From Flaccisagitta enflata (taxonomy: Eukaryota > Chaetognatha > Sagittoidea > Aphragmophora): a stretch of DNA of 64,000 bases. The translations under genes and the position numbers were made by a program. The stretch is taken from assembly GCA_965153355.1 (NCBI GenBank), contig OZ231127.1, forward strand, positions 99,944,001 through 100,008,000, in the 5' to 3' direction. A model generated the notes under the pieces. It made no database searches and was not told the origin of the DNA. It worked only from the letters and a program-made list of their open reading frames with translations. This document shows, in pieces, positions 38,650 through 50,660 of this stretch (positions are counted from its first letter, which is position 1; every line of letters starts with the position of its first letter).

Positions 38650-39404
38650 ACTCCATCCAGGAGTGTTTTTCTTTCTAAACATATGAATTGAAGTCCCCGG
38701 GGCCGAGGAAGGGAGTTAGGACGCAATTTCAAGGTCGCGCATATCAGATTTTGCTCAAAAAAGATCATCATCTCACAAGTGTAAAAGTTGAAATACCCCT
38801 CTATCTTTGTAAGCACACTTCTTCTTAACGAAAAAAGATAGAAGATCGCGCTTGGCGCCATTTTAAAGAACACAAAAAAATCTTTCATTTCATCATGAAT
38901 TTCGTCTAAATCGGTTGAAAAACAACTGAGTAACAAGCTTGCAAAGTTGGATGAAGTTTTAACAAACTTAAAGAATTACTTCAATTTCACCCCTAACTTT
39001 GTAAGAATGTCATTTCTAAACGAAAAAAGATAGAAGATCGCGCTTGGCGCCATTTCAAAGAACGCAAAAAAATCTTTCGTTTCATCATGAATTTCATCTA
39101 GATCCGTTGAAAAACATCCGAGTAACAAGCTTCCTATGTTGGATAAAGTTTGGGTGAATCTTACTAATTCAATTTCACCCCTAACATTGGAAGCTTATCG
39201 TTTCTTGGAGCCATTTTAGAAAACACAACAAATTAGGTGTAGACGGATGGGCTGGGTCAGTGTCGCGGGTGGGCAGGAGCAGTAATGTTGGTGAAAATGC
39301 CCACAGATTCGAACAGAATTCACGTAATACACAAAAATGTGATGCTTCAGTTGAGATAAGAACTGCACATCCAAATCTTTTGCTTCCAAATGAACTGCTT
39401 CCTT

Positions 39405-40112
39405 TTTGGGCAGCGGCCCCAAAGGAGCCGATGACCTATGCTTTCACACATAGGGGAAATTTTTCCTTCTCCTTCTTCTCCTCCGTCCACCCCCTCCAAA
39501 GCTCATATCCTGGCCTAAATCCTAGTCTTGAGGCCCAAATCCTAGTCTCCAGGCCCAAATTCTAGCCTCAAGGCCCAAATCCTAGCTTCAAATCTCAATT
39601 CCCAGCCTCAAGCCTCAAATCCCAGCTTAACTCTCTAACCCTCTGGAGGCGCATATCCCAGCCTCAGGGCTCACATCCCAGCCTCAAAGCTCAAATCCCA
39701 GCCTCAGGCCTCAAATCCCAGCCTCAAGCCACTAATCCCAGCCTTGAGGCTCAAATATCAGCCTCATGGCTCAAATCCTAGCCTAAAGCCTCAAATCACA
39801 GCCTCCAGGCTTATATCCTAGCCTAAAGCCTCAAATCCCAGCCTCAAGCCTCAAATCCCAGCCTTGAGGCTGAAATTACTGATTTGAGGCTCAAGTAGCA
39901 GCCTCAAGGCTTAAATCACAACCTCATGGCTAGAATCACAGCCTTGAGGCTCAAGTCCCATAATTGATGCTCAAATTCAGTCCTAGAGCTTCAAAACTTA
40001 CTAAGCATAGGTCATCGGCCCCTTTGGGGCCGCTGCCCCTATCACCTTCACACTCACATACACTAACACAGGGGCATCGGGTACCGCTGACCATCTAATG
40101 CTTTTGCGACTA
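39405..40112. repeat. Family A palindromic minisatellite repeat
   Basis: It starts TTTTTGGGCAGCGGCCCC and contains many CCTCAAATCCCAGCCTCAAG units. It ends with CATAGGTCATCGGCCCC, CACAGGGGCATCGGGTACCG and ACCATCTAATGCTTTTGCGA. The ends of the central tract are inverted copies of each other. Confidence 0.75.
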
Positions 40113-40122
40113 TTGGTTTTAC

Positions 40123-41403
40123 ATGCAACTTATGATCCTTCTGGCATACATATTGTTCCTCAGGATTTCGATCTTGATCAATCAGCCCTCAATTGACGCT
40201 GTACTCTCAATTTTATATGGCATCAAAAGAGCGAATCTAGTCCTTTCTCTCCTGTTGGCACGTGTGTGGTTCTGTTCATACAGAATTGAAGACGCAGCCT
40301 TCCATCAGATTAAGTTGCATGAAGACCTTTTGAAGTTCAAGAAAGCCATCATCGACAAAATGTCCAATCGCTTGTGGTATACGGCGCAAGAATTTGTTGT
40401 TTTTGCACTGGTCTCAGATCTAGTAACAAATGATGATGAATAGTCGCAAAAGCGTTGGATGGTCAATGGTACCCGTGCCCTGCCCGAGTAGGTAGTGTTT
40501 GAAAGTGAAGGGGAAGCAGGGCAGCGGCCCTGAAGGGGTTGATGACCTATGCTTTCACATATATGGGGAATTTTCTCATCCATTCCTCCATCCGCCCCCC
40601 CCCGGCTCCAGGCTCAAATCCCAGTCCCAAGGCCCATATCCCAGCCTCATGGCCCAAATCCTAGCCTGGGGGCCCAAATCCTAGCCTGGAGGCCCAAATC
40701 CTAGCCTAGAGACTGGGATCTGGGTCTCCTGGCTGGGATTTGGGCCTCAAGGCTGGGACTTGCGCCTCTAGGCTAGGAATTTGGGCCTCCAGGCTAGGAT
40801 TTGGGCCTCCAGGCTAGGATTTGGGCCTCCAGGCTAGGATTTGGTCCAGGAGGCTGGGATTTGGGTATTGGGACTGGGATTCAAGCCTCGAGCCTGGGGG
40901 GGGGGAACGGACGGATGGACGGAGGAGAAAATTCCCCATATGTGTGAAAGCATAGGTCATCGACCCCTTCGGGGCCGCTGCCCAAAAAGCATTAGCTTCT
41001 GCCATAAGTCTTCAGCCTGGTGGCCAGTGTAAACCTGGTAGAGTGGAGATGCCAAAGTTAGTGCCAGGTTGTACTCTTGCATCACATGTTGGCCCCCAAA
41101 GTGTTCATTTCTTTGAAGTTTTAGGGATTAATTGCGCTTTCTTAGATGAACCGATATCAAACTGGCCCAATTTACCACCATATCAAAAGTTTTGCAAGTT
41201 TGTTAAGAACCTTCCTTTGACTAACGACCACACGGAGCATATGATCAAGCAAACTTCCGATTATGCAAACTTTGGCCCTACCAAAGAGAGCAAATTTCAG
41301 GATTTGTTACAGGCAGTTGATCGTGCCATTACACGAGTACCGTGTATGCGTACAAAATCGGCGCTGGTTACAGCTCTTGAACAAACCAAAATTTCAAATT
41401 GAG
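40123..41403 (+). pseudogene. Uncharacterised gene split by a family A insertion
   Basis: Two protein-like frames flank the repeat at 40442-40985. The left part (about 40190-40443) ends with a helical stretch containing RLWYTAQEFVVFALVSD. The right part (about 40986-41403, open for ~138 codons and ending KISN-stop) contains NLPLTNDHTEHMIKQTSDYA and SKFQDLLQAVDRAIT. The frame entering from the left is not an obvious continuation across the insertion. I recall a similar pattern (an HLWYL-type block, then a xVNDxAExxIKL-type block) in uncharacterised, often multi-copy invertebrate proteins, but cannot confirm this or assign a function. An alternative frame at 40128-40195 also looks protein-like, suggesting a further frameshift. 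It sits inside the foldback-like element and may be its own gene or a captured one. Confidence 0.5.
40442..40985. repeat. Family A palindromic minisatellite repeat, interrupting a gene
   Basis: It is in the opposite orientation to the copy at 39405: it starts AGTCGCAAAAGCGTTGGATG, GGTACCCGTGCCCTGCCC, and ends CGACCCCTTCGGGGCCGCTG CCC. The arms meet near 40710, where CCCAAATCCTAGCC units switch to GGATTTGGGCCTCC units. Confidence 0.8.
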
Positions 41404-42199
41404 TATTCATATCAGCACAATTTGTAGCATTGTATTGTTTTAGCATAATAGGTGTATTTCTAGCATTGTATTGTTTTAGTATGGTATTTGTTTTAGTATT
41501 CTACGTTTCAAAAAACATTTTTCTTGAAAGCATTTTCCATTTTCTAGTATCCTTTATTTTTCATTCACCCTTCAGATGAAAAAAAATCTTGAAAATGAAA
41601 CTTGAAGTGAAAACTATTTTGTAATTGAAAAAAAAAGAAGAAATAAATGCGCGATAAAGCTTGACAACTTCTTGTCTCTATCATTGCACACTACAACTAT
41701 GAAAGCGACTCTACCTATTCTATGATCCATTGATTGGTTCTTGCAGAAAGCTCAAGTCAATAACCAACAGATTTGTTAAGTTTTTAGGTGCGACAAAGCA
41801 CCTCTATAACTGGCTGTGTCTGTTGGTCGGTTGGTTGGTTGGTCAGTCAGTTGGTTGGTCTGTGGGGTAACGCAATTGTTCCACAATCCACACGTCGCAC
41901 CTTATTGGCCTACTTGGCCTTGTTCTACTATCTTTGGGTACTTTCAACTAAAATTGAGCTCTATAGAGACTTTGTGCTCTTTGAAATGGTGCCAGCACAA
42001 TGTTCTATCTCTTGGACATGTGACTCTAGAACTGTGTCAGTCCGTTGGTCCATTGGTCTATTGGTCTGTTGGTCTGTTTGTCCGTACCTGAATTGAAATG
42101 TTGACTGTTTTTTGCTTTAGTGCCCCTGCCCATCCCTCCGCAACTGGGGGGAGGGTATACAGCCTTCATTTGAATTTTATCAAACTTGACCCAGGTTTG
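41404..42199. other. Non-coding stretch with GGTTGGTC/GGTCCGTT tracts
   Basis: GTCGGTTGGTTGGTTGGTCA lies near 41825 and TTGGTCCATTGGTCTATTGG near 42045, each after a GTGCGACAAAGCACCTCTAT-like block. The CCCCTGCCCATCCCTCCGCA motif follows at 42121. These are members of the GTCC-tract family. Confidence 0.5.
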
Positions 42200-42792
42200 A
42201 AAGCTTATAATTTGATTGTTATTCAACTAATTGAGATAAAATTCATGAGATAAAGAAAGGTTTTATGAGCTCTTTAAAATGCCGCCAAGCGCGATCTTTT
42301 ATCTTTTCTGGTTTAGAAATGACATTCTTTCGAAGTTGAGGGTGAAATTGAAGTAATTATAAGAATTTACTCTTACTCTTACTTCACCCATATTTGCAAA
42401 CTTGTTACTTTGTTGTTTTTCAACCGATTTAGATGAAATTCATGATGAAAAGAAAGGATTTTTTGTGCTTTTCAAAATGGCGCCAAGCACGATCTTTTAT
42501 CCTTATTCGTTAAGAAGCAGTAAACTTCCAAAGTTAGGGGTGTAATTGATGTAATTATAAGAGTTCACTCAAACTTCATCCAAGTTTGGAAGCTTGTTAC
42601 TTCATTGTTTTTCAACCAATTTAGATGAAATTCATGAGGTAAAGAAAGGATTTTTTGTGTTCTTTAAAATGGCGCCAAGCGCAAATTTCTATCTTTTCTC
42701 ATTTAGAAGCAGTAAGCTTCCAAAGTTAGGGGTGAAATTGATGTAATTATAAGAATTCACTCAAACTTCATCCAAGTTTGCAAGCTTGTCAC

Positions 42793-43717
42793 CAGGCCTG
42801 AGCGATTGTATTGGGTATTGGTATTGGGTTTACAATATTCTTGTGTATTGGGTTTTCCCAATACATGTAGTTTATTTTGTTATTTTACCAATACAATACA
42901 ATATTATACAATATTACGAAAAAGCTGATCTTAGGAAAGTGAAATATATGAGAGAAAGACTTAAGGAGATGAAGAGGAAAAGCATTCCTAGGTCTGAGGG
43001 AAAACAAAAGAAGTGGAGAAGCTAAAAGATAAGAGGAGGATTTGCTGAAAGTAAAAGTGGGTGAGGGATGAAAAGAGGAAGAGGTAGAAGAACTTATGAC
43101 AGAATAGGTGGATTGGAAATATAAACAAAGAAGAAGAGGAATAAAAATCTATGAGAGAAACAATCAGCGGTCAGAAGCTGAAAGGATGAAAAGAAGGAAG
43201 AAGAAAAAAGTAAAGAATCTACAGGAGAGAGAGAAAAAGAGATATGGAAAGATAATGAAAAACACAAACAAACAAAGAAACAAAAGAAAAAAAAAACAGA
43301 AGCAGATCTAGACAAAGAAAGAAAAAGATAGATAAGTGTAGAAAAAAATACAAAAATATTAAGATAGAATAACAAAAAAATGAAATAAAACTTTTATCAA
43401 AATAAAAAAAATATAAAAATTTTTTAGTTTTTCTTATAGAACAAAATATTTATATGATAATTGAAATTATTATTATTTTTTTCAAATATAGTATATCATT
43501 TAACTATGATTAGTTTAATATATATTACTACTTATTAACTATTATCAAAACTATGTAATCATATATATATTGTATTGTATTGTATGCTATGATAATGTAT
43601 TGTATACAATTTTAATGGATATTGTATTGTATTGGTATTGTATTGTATTGTCCCAATACTTGAAAGTATTGTATTGGTATTGTATAGTTGACAAAAATGC
43701 TATATAGCTCAGGCCTG
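42793..43717. mobile_element. 925 bp hAT-type MITE with 8 bp target duplication, copy 1
   Basis: Terminal inverted repeats CAGGCCTGAGC / GCTCAGGCCTG are perfect over 11 bp. The 8 bp CTTGTCAC occurs immediately before (42785-42792) and after (43718-43725), and removing the element plus one copy restores the arm repeat. Eight-base duplications and CAG-starting TIRs indicate the hAT superfamily. Internal sequence is GTATTG-rich near both ends and purine-rich in the middle, with no transposase. Confidence 0.9.
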
Positions 43718-44005
43718 CTTGTCACTCCATTGTTTTTCAACCAATTTAGATGAAATTCATGAGGTAAAGAAAGGATTTTTTGAGCTCTTTAAAATGGCGC
43801 CAAGCGCGATTTTCTATCTTTATTCGTTTAGAAGCAGTAAGCTTCCAAAGTTGAGGGTGCCATTGATCCCTTGCAATATTGATACCATGGTTTTTGACTA
43901 TCAAAATGAAGAATGCGCGAGTGGAAAATTGCGCCGCTGATCCCATTCTCGACCCTGGGGGCTTCAGTCTATATATATAGAAAGAAAAACACTCCTGGCT
44001 GGGGT

Positions 44006-44230
44006 TCAAAAATGGATAATAACGGAGATACCGATTTCTAATATAGACATACAATATGATAAAGACAAAATATTTCATAACCTGGAACAGAAATACAAAT
44101 ACAAAACATTTATTATACATAAAACAACGGAAAACAAAATTTGTGAAAGAATTTCACGTATTTAAGTATTCTATTTTTCCTCCAAAACAAATACAATTTC
44201 TGAAGAAAACAAAAAAACCATAGTACAGCA
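44006..44230. other. AT-rich stretch before BEL fragment 1
   Basis: No open frame. It could be leader sequence of the BEL element, but no LTR is recognised. Confidence 0.4.
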
Positions 44231-47200
44231 GGTTAAAAACACTCTGCAGCGGGAGCAGCGACAGCAGCAACAACTTCAGCAGCAGCAGCAACAGCAACAG
44301 CGTCAACAGCAAGCCGCTGAACAGCAACGGCTACAGCAGGAGCAGCAAAGGCTTCAACAAGAACAGCTGCAGCAACAGCAGGTGGCTGCAGAGCACCAAA
44401 GACAAGAGCAGCTGCAAGAACAACAATGACAAGAACAGTTGCGCCAACAACAAATGCAGCAGGAGCAGCTGCGTCAACAACAGCTCCATCAAGAACAACT
44501 GAGGCAGCAACAACAACAGCAGCAGCTACAGCAACAACAACAGCAAGAGCAGCTACGCCATTAGCAGTTGCAGCAGCAGCAAGAACAGCTATGTCAGCAA
44601 CAACTAAAGCAACAGCAACAACAGCAGCAGAAGCAACAGCAACAACAGCAACAGCAGATGCAACAACAGTTGCAACAAGTACGACAAGAGTTGCAGCAAG
44701 TGCGACAAGAGAAGCTGCAGTTGCAACAACAGCAAGCTGAAAAGGAGCAGAGGCGGCAACAACAAGCCGTCAAGCAACAGAGGCTGCAGCAAGAAGAAGC
44801 CCAAAGGCAGCAACAGGAAGCTAAGAAACAGCGGCAGCAGCAGGAGCAAATGAGTCTTCAGCGGCAGCAGCAGGTTCAACAGCATCTGTTGCAGCAACAG
44901 AATGCTTTGATCAATCCAGCTATAGTTGTTCATCCGCCTGCAGCAAACTCTCTCCCCGTCGGTGGTATCATGGAAGCTGAACAACATCGTCAACAGCAGC
45001 TTGCGGAGCAAAGGATCCGTATCTTGGAAGGAGGTGATGGAGAGGCGTCAGCGACAACAATGGTGACTGCAATAGACACGTCGGAAATCCCCGTCGCCTT
45101 TCCAATCAAGTGTCAACATAGTGACAGATCTCTGGAAGAATTGGAGCAATACCGGCAGATGTGTCAAAGCCTCAACAAAATGAAAGAAGAGGAGGAGGCA
45201 AGGGCGGCTTGATTCAGAGACGCCGCAGCCCCTCAGATGGAAAGTTGGAAATTTGTGAACTGAGTACGTGGTGCAGTGCAGCAGCAGAAGATAGAGCCTT
45301 GGCATCAGCCCGAGGTTGCAAGGACCAGCAACAGCCAATCCCTACTTCACAACGGTCAACGTCTAACTCAGCCAATCCTCAATTTCATTGTTCAACACAA
45401 ACTCGTGTGAGGCAGCAGGTGTCGAGCGTAGGAGAGGGTGAAGAAGAGAGAGAAGGAGGAGATAACAATGTCAACCCTCAGCCTCATTCTCATCCCCATC
45501 CTCTACATCCTCCATCTGCCACCGTTCCTCCTACGGCGCCGGAAGGCATCTTCGAAAAGGAAGTCACAAGTACGGCCCCAAATCTCTTGTCAACAACGGC
45601 AGATTTGTTGAAACTCGACCAGATGCTGGTGGACAATGTGGAAGATGCATTGAGAAGGAAGAAGATGCAGGAAGCAGCTGACGTGGTGTTTGCGCGGCAG
45701 ATGCAGGAGGAAGAGAGAAAGAAGTCGCCAGCGCCAGAAGCAGCTCCAGCAAGACAGCTTCTGGAAGCAGACCGTCAGATGCATCGTCTGAAAAAGGATG
45801 CTGCAGATTTGATGGAGGAAAATGCAGCACAACAGCGTCAACTTCAGGAGAATCAATTTGACTTGCGTGACGCACAAGCGAAAACTGATGAACTGAGAAA
45901 GCGTCAATACGTCCGTCAAGACTTTGATGCGCCAAGAAGTCATCAACATCAACGGCAACAACATCAACATCAACAGCATCAACAGCAAAATAACAACAAA
46001 AACGTGGTACACAAAAACCACAAAGAGAAAATCTCCAGTCAGTGGGAGGGCAATACATCAACATCAATCTTCCTCCCACATTTCATGATCAACCCTTCGC
46101 TCCAACAGTTTGTCAACCGGAAGTGGTGAATCATCTTCCTCAAAGTGAGGCGCTGGAAGTTTTCTTGAAGAGAGCCTCCGACGACAATCAAATGCGTGCA
46201 AGAGAGATTGGCCTCAAGGCTTTGGAGAAAGGGAGGCCAGAGATGCCGTTTCAGGAGCTCTCGTTGACGGACTACATGATGTGTAAACGCAAGTGTAAAG
46301 ATGCTGCAAAACACAAGGGTTTGACAGAGATGGATATTCTGTCAGAATTACCAAAATGGTTTTTGGGTCCGGCGAAAGAGATTGTTGAAACAGAGGCGAT
46401 TGGGACCACAGAAGCAGTCGCAGAGGAGGAGGTGACCGCCGCCTTTAAAAGATGGACATCATCTTCATGGCGAGTCGTGCCAAAATCCCAGCTCTCTTCC
46501 ACGAGATTGTTGCCGAGTCAAGAATTTCATCTGCCGACCACAAGAGACATTTTCATCTCGCGTCAAAGCTGCAAAAGACAAAGAGGATTGCGCAAATGTG
46601 TGGAGAATTGCCACAGTGTTACAGAAAAGAGTTATTGCAAGACATCATCAACAAAAGAGTTCCAAATTTGGCAGACAAGTTTTGGGAAAAACAACATGAA
46701 TCCTAGTTGCAAGGCATTCCATTCTCTTTTGACAATCTCGTCATCATAATTGAGACATGGGCTGTCATTCAATGCAACAAAGGAGTGGAAAGTAAACTTG
46801 CGGCAGTGGCTGCAGTGGCAACGGGTGGAAATCCGCCAAGTTACAATGATGTTTTGACCAAAGGCAAGCAAGAGGTGCAGTCGACGGAGCGCTGCAACAT
46901 CTGCAGTGGCATGCATCCAACGGAAGAATGTCAACAACTTCTCTCGATTGACGTCGACGCCAGAGTTCAAAGGTTGGCGTCGTGCAGACTATGCTTCCAC
47001 TGCTTCACAAGTGGACATTTGGCAAAAGGATGCGCCAACAGACCAACCTGCCAAACTTGCAAGAAACAACACGCCACCATTCTCCACGGACGCACATGGG
47101 TGAAAAAGAGCGACGATAAAGAGGTGAAGAAAGGAGGAGAGAAAAAGAATAATGGCATTCCATTGGCGCATTTTGACAAAACCTCCAACGCTTCCACCGC

Positions 47201-47270
47201 TCAAAAATCTTCACCATCATCCACAACCACTATGGAATTGAATGTCATCACTCCTCACATCGAGGCGTGA
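44231..47270 (+). pseudogene. gag: BEL-type gag with a long glutamine-rich N-terminus
   Basis: The frame from 44231 to 45212 is almost wholly CAG/CAA/GAG-coded coiled-coil sequence. It has in-frame stops at 44427 (TGA) and 44562 (TAG) that look like point mutations of Arg and Gln codons. After frame changes near 45190, 46080 and 46460 the body of gag continues. At about 46880-47090 is the BEL-type zinc knuckle region: CNICSGMHPTEEC, then CRLCFHCFTSGHLAKGC and CQTCKKQHATILH. The Q-rich extension is unusual in length for a BEL gag and may be a repeat expansion. Confidence 0.75.
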
Positions 47271-47276
47271 CTGGCG

Positions 47277-47840
47277 ATGGCCGCGTCGCGCTCTGTGTCA
47301 TCTTTCAACAAAGTCGTCCGTCCCATCGTCCCTGTAGTGATTGTAAACTGTATGACCAATGAAGAGAAAACAATCTTCGCCATGATTGACTGTGGTGCTG
47401 ACAGAGATGTCATCAGCCACGATATAATCAACAATTTGCGCATTTCTACGAATACGGTCCAAACGAAAGTAGTGACAGTAGATAATTGTGTGACTGAAAA
47501 TTGTCTTTTAGCATCATTCACTCTTCGCTCTACCAACTCCAAATACATCATTGATGTCAACAACGCATTGGTTGGAGATCTACTCATGAGTGAAAAAGAC
47601 ATTCCTCCTTTTCTCCGCGATCTTTCCAATCAACCAAACATCAGACGCATAAGATTCCCAGAGGCGACGGGAGGCGTCAAAATGATCGTTGGCGCCACTC
47701 ATTCGGATGCCGTCATCGCTCAAGAGCGTCGTCGAGGTCCTCCAGGATCTTTAACATGCTTCAGATGTAGTTTTGGTTGGACTATCAGCGGGAAAACTGG
47801 AAGAAAAGGTTTAGACGTCGCATCAATTAACGCTAATTGA
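47277..47840 (+). pseudogene. pol: BEL-type aspartic protease
   Basis: It contains AMIDCGADRDVIS, with the catalytic Asp codon at 47388; Cys replaces the usual Ser/Thr of the D-S/T-G triad. The C-terminal BEL signature follows: VGATHSDAVI and SFGWTISGKTG. It is in the same frame as the upstream zinc knuckle but separated from it by a TGA stop at 47268-47270. Confidence 0.75.
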
Positions 47841-48510
47841 CCAAATTTTCTACCATGATTTTGGATCCATTGTGGAAATTTGACTTTGACAAAATCATGG
47901 AATACTCGCGCAAAGTGAAGTCTCGGCCTACAGCCATGATGCAGCTCGTCAACCAGCCTTTCTGCTTCAATCGCGATCCGGCCTTCAAAGAGCGTGTTTT
48001 TCGCGAAGTTGAAAAATTCTATGAGACGGGCGTAGCAGTTGAGATTGGCAGTTTTGACAACGACGAAGACATCGTCGAGCCACACTGGTATCTCTCCCTC
48101 CACATTGTGGAGTTGAGGGGGAAGACCAGAGTTTGTCACGATGCAAGAGCTGCTATGGACGGTGTTTGTTTAAACGATTTGTTGGTTGGCGGACCAAATC
48201 TGATGAACAGTTTGATGGATATCCTCATGCGTTTCCGACAATGAGTGATATAAAGGCTTTTTTCCACCAAGTGAGAGTCCACCCTGATGACGCCGACTTG
48301 TTCAGATTTTTGTGGTTCAAGGATAGAAGCCTCCGCCTTGCCATTCTCAATCTATTCCTTTCCCACATCTTTGGAAGTCTCTCCAGCTCATGCGTGACAT
48401 CTTTCACCGTCAGACACCACGCTGAAGTGATCAAGCCACGTTATCCTTCCAACGTTTACGACTTCATTCGCTTTGCAAAGAGATTACATGAGTATAAAAT
48501 CACTATATAA
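47837..48510 (+). pseudogene. pol: BEL-type reverse transcriptase, N-terminal half
   Basis: WYLSLHIVELRGKTRVCHDA, then GVCLNDLLVGGPNLMNSL and DIKAFFHQVRVHPDDADLFRF are typical BEL RT blocks. A frameshift near 48240 separates the second and third. Coding similarity decays after HIFGSLSSSC, and no catalytic xVDD box is present. Confidence 0.8.
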
Positions 48511-48577
48511 ACAGCATTTTACACCCCTTCCCCCTTTTCGTGGCTAACCGCTTGCCACCAACTGAATTAGAGCGGTA

Positions 48578-50660
48578 GTAGCAATCTAGTACGAGAATCG
48601 AAGAAGTGACCAACTCCAGGGAAGCGATATTTTCTAAACCGCTTTGAATCAAGCTAAAATTTTTCACCCCATAATGAACCTATAGGTCCCCTATATTGCA
48701 TAAGGTTTTGGAGCAAATCCGAGAATTTCATTTTTTTTAAAGAAAAAAAAATTTCAATTTTTTGCTTATTCAACCACAAAAATTACCCACAAGAAAAACT
48801 CCTTCATATGTATGTAAGTGAGACACATTTACACAGAATTCATTTTTTTTTTGGAGATTTTCCGCCATGGCACGGCACCCAAAACTCACAAAACACAAAA
48901 AGTGAAATATTTCCTCAGGATTTCAATAAAATCTCCTGATTTTTGGAGTTTGGAGTCACTAATAAGTGTGCAAAATTTCAGTCCTTCAAAAAAATTTTTG
49001 ACACAGTTATGAAATTTTGAAATATTTACAAAAAGCAATGTAGGACATCTTACCCCCCAATTTTTTTTTTAAATGAAAAGATTCTGCTAAGTGTTATTTT
49101 TTGACATAAATAATTACAAATTAAGACATTCTGAAAAAAAAAATTGAACTAGCCCTTTTAGAAAAATTTAATAGAAACTGTTCCTGTTACCCGATCATCT
49201 TCATATTTGGTGGAGTAGTTACCTGTTATCTGCACTTACTTAACCTAAAATTTGAGGTCACTGCGACTAATGGTTGCTGAGATATTGACATTCAAAATCA
49301 CCTTCTCAGAGCAAAATCAGCAAAATTTGCATTTTGGCCATTTTTAAGCTTGCATAAAATTTCATTTTTTTCTTTTAGAGACCTGTATTTTAGCTGAAGT
49401 TACTCAAGTTTAAGCATACATTCATATTCCAAAATTTCACACTTGTCAGTCAAGCTGTTTTAGGGATATGATGGTCCAAAGTTTTGAAAAATGGCAATTT
49501 TTTAACCAAATTTCAGGAAAAAAAATGCAAAAAATTTTCAAAAAAAAAGTCTTCAAAGGGGGGGGTCAAAAAAGTTGGGAATTATCTAATTCGCCCAGAT
49601 CCAAAACACTGAAGAGAACTTTTTTTCAAAATTTTTTTGAAAAATTCTTATTGTAGTTTTTTTTGCAAACTAGCGTTTTTTGAAACTTTGGACCATCATA
49701 TCATATCTCTAAAACGGCTTGACTGAAAAGTGTGAAATTTGAATTATGAATATATGTTTAAACCTGAGTAAATTCAGCTAAAATGGAGGTCTCTGAAAGA
49801 AAGAATGAAATTTTATGCAAGTTCCAAAATGGTCAAAATCAAATGTTGCTGATTTTGCTCTGACAAAGGAACTTCAAACATCAATATCTCCGCAACCTTT
49901 TGTTGCAGTGAGCTCAAATTTTAGGTGAAGTTAGGGTAGATAATAGGTAACAACTCCACAAAAAATGAAGATGATCGGATATCAGGAACAATTTTTATCT
50001 AACTTTAAAAGAGGGGTCATTTTCACAATTTTTGAGAAAATGTTTTTTTTCCACAAGGGCTTATTCAAACTTTTTTTCAGAATCTCTTATTTTGTATTCA
50101 TTTATGTCATGAAATAACAATTGGCAGAAATTTTGGGGGGTAAAAGGTCTTACATTGCATTTTGTGAATATTTCAACATTTGATAACTGTGTCAAAATTC
50201 TTTTTGAAGCGCTGAAATTTCGCACACTCATTACTGACTCCAAACACTACTACCACACCAAAAATCAGAAGATTTTATTGAAATCCTGAGGAGATATTTC
50301 ACTTTTTGTGTTTTTTGACTTTTGGTTGCTGTGGCCCTAAGAATAGGCGGAAAATCTCCAACAAAAAATGAATTTTGTGTAAAAGTGTCTCACTAACATA
50401 CATATGAAGGAATTTTTCTTGTGTGTAATTTTGTGGTTGAATCAGCAAAAGAACTGAAATTTTTTTTTTTTTTTTATAAAAATAAAAAAGGAATTCTTGG
50501 ATTCCCTCCAAAACCTTATGCAATATAGTGGACCTATAGGTGCATCATGGGGTAGAAAATTTTAGCTTGATTCAAAGCGGTTTAGCAGTTATCGCTTCCC
50601 TGGAGTTGGTCAATTCTTTGATTCTCTTACTGTAAGCTATGGGAGTGGTAATAGCAAATT
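48578..50660. repeat. 2.1 kb palindrome (two ~0.9-1.0 kb inverted arms)
   Basis: The outer pair CCAACTCCAGGGAAGCGAT (48612) and its complement (50596-50615) and the inner pair ATGATGGTCCAAAGTTTTGA (49468) and its complement (about 49675-49694) show pairing along the length with scattered mismatches. A ~175 bp spacer is centred near 49590. It has AT-rich, no-coding content. It ends the BEL RT fragment on its left. It may be a foldback element or an inverted duplication. Confidence 0.8.

Larger units (their letters stand above)
38650..44005. mobile_element. Foldback-like element with tandem-repeat inverted arms
   Basis: The outer ends are inverted copies: CCAGGAGTGTTTTTCTTTCT at 38657 and its complement ending at 43998. 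The left arm (to ~39235) has ~190 bp units marked by GATCGCGCTTGGCGCCATTT at ~38844 and ~39036. The right arm (from ~42200) has four units in the opposite orientation, marked near 42283, 42480, 42670 and 43796; the last interval is ~193 bp once the 933 bp insertion is subtracted. The middle (39236-42200) holds two family A repeats and a broken gene. Long inverted arms of internal tandem repeats are the hallmark of foldback transposons such as Drosophila FB and Galileo. Confidence 0.6.
44231..48510 (+). mobile_element. Degenerate BEL/Pao retrotransposon, fragment 1
   Basis: Gag, protease and the N-terminal half of RT lie in the order and with the motifs of the BEL/Pao superfamily. Several frameshifts and at least two nonsense codons show it is dead. 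It is cut off in RT just before the catalytic box. The next recognisable sequence is a 2.1 kb palindrome that probably displaced or deleted the rest. No LTRs were found. Confidence 0.85.

Noticed and set aside
42786-43025. 79-codon ORF in the hAT-type MITE
   Set aside because: Low-complexity GTATTG sequence at the element edge; no transposase motif and no coding conservation between copies visible.
44426-44740. Thr/Ala-rich frame across the Q-rich gag
   Set aside because: It is the shifted reading of the CAG/CAA tract; the Gln frame is longer and continuous with gag.
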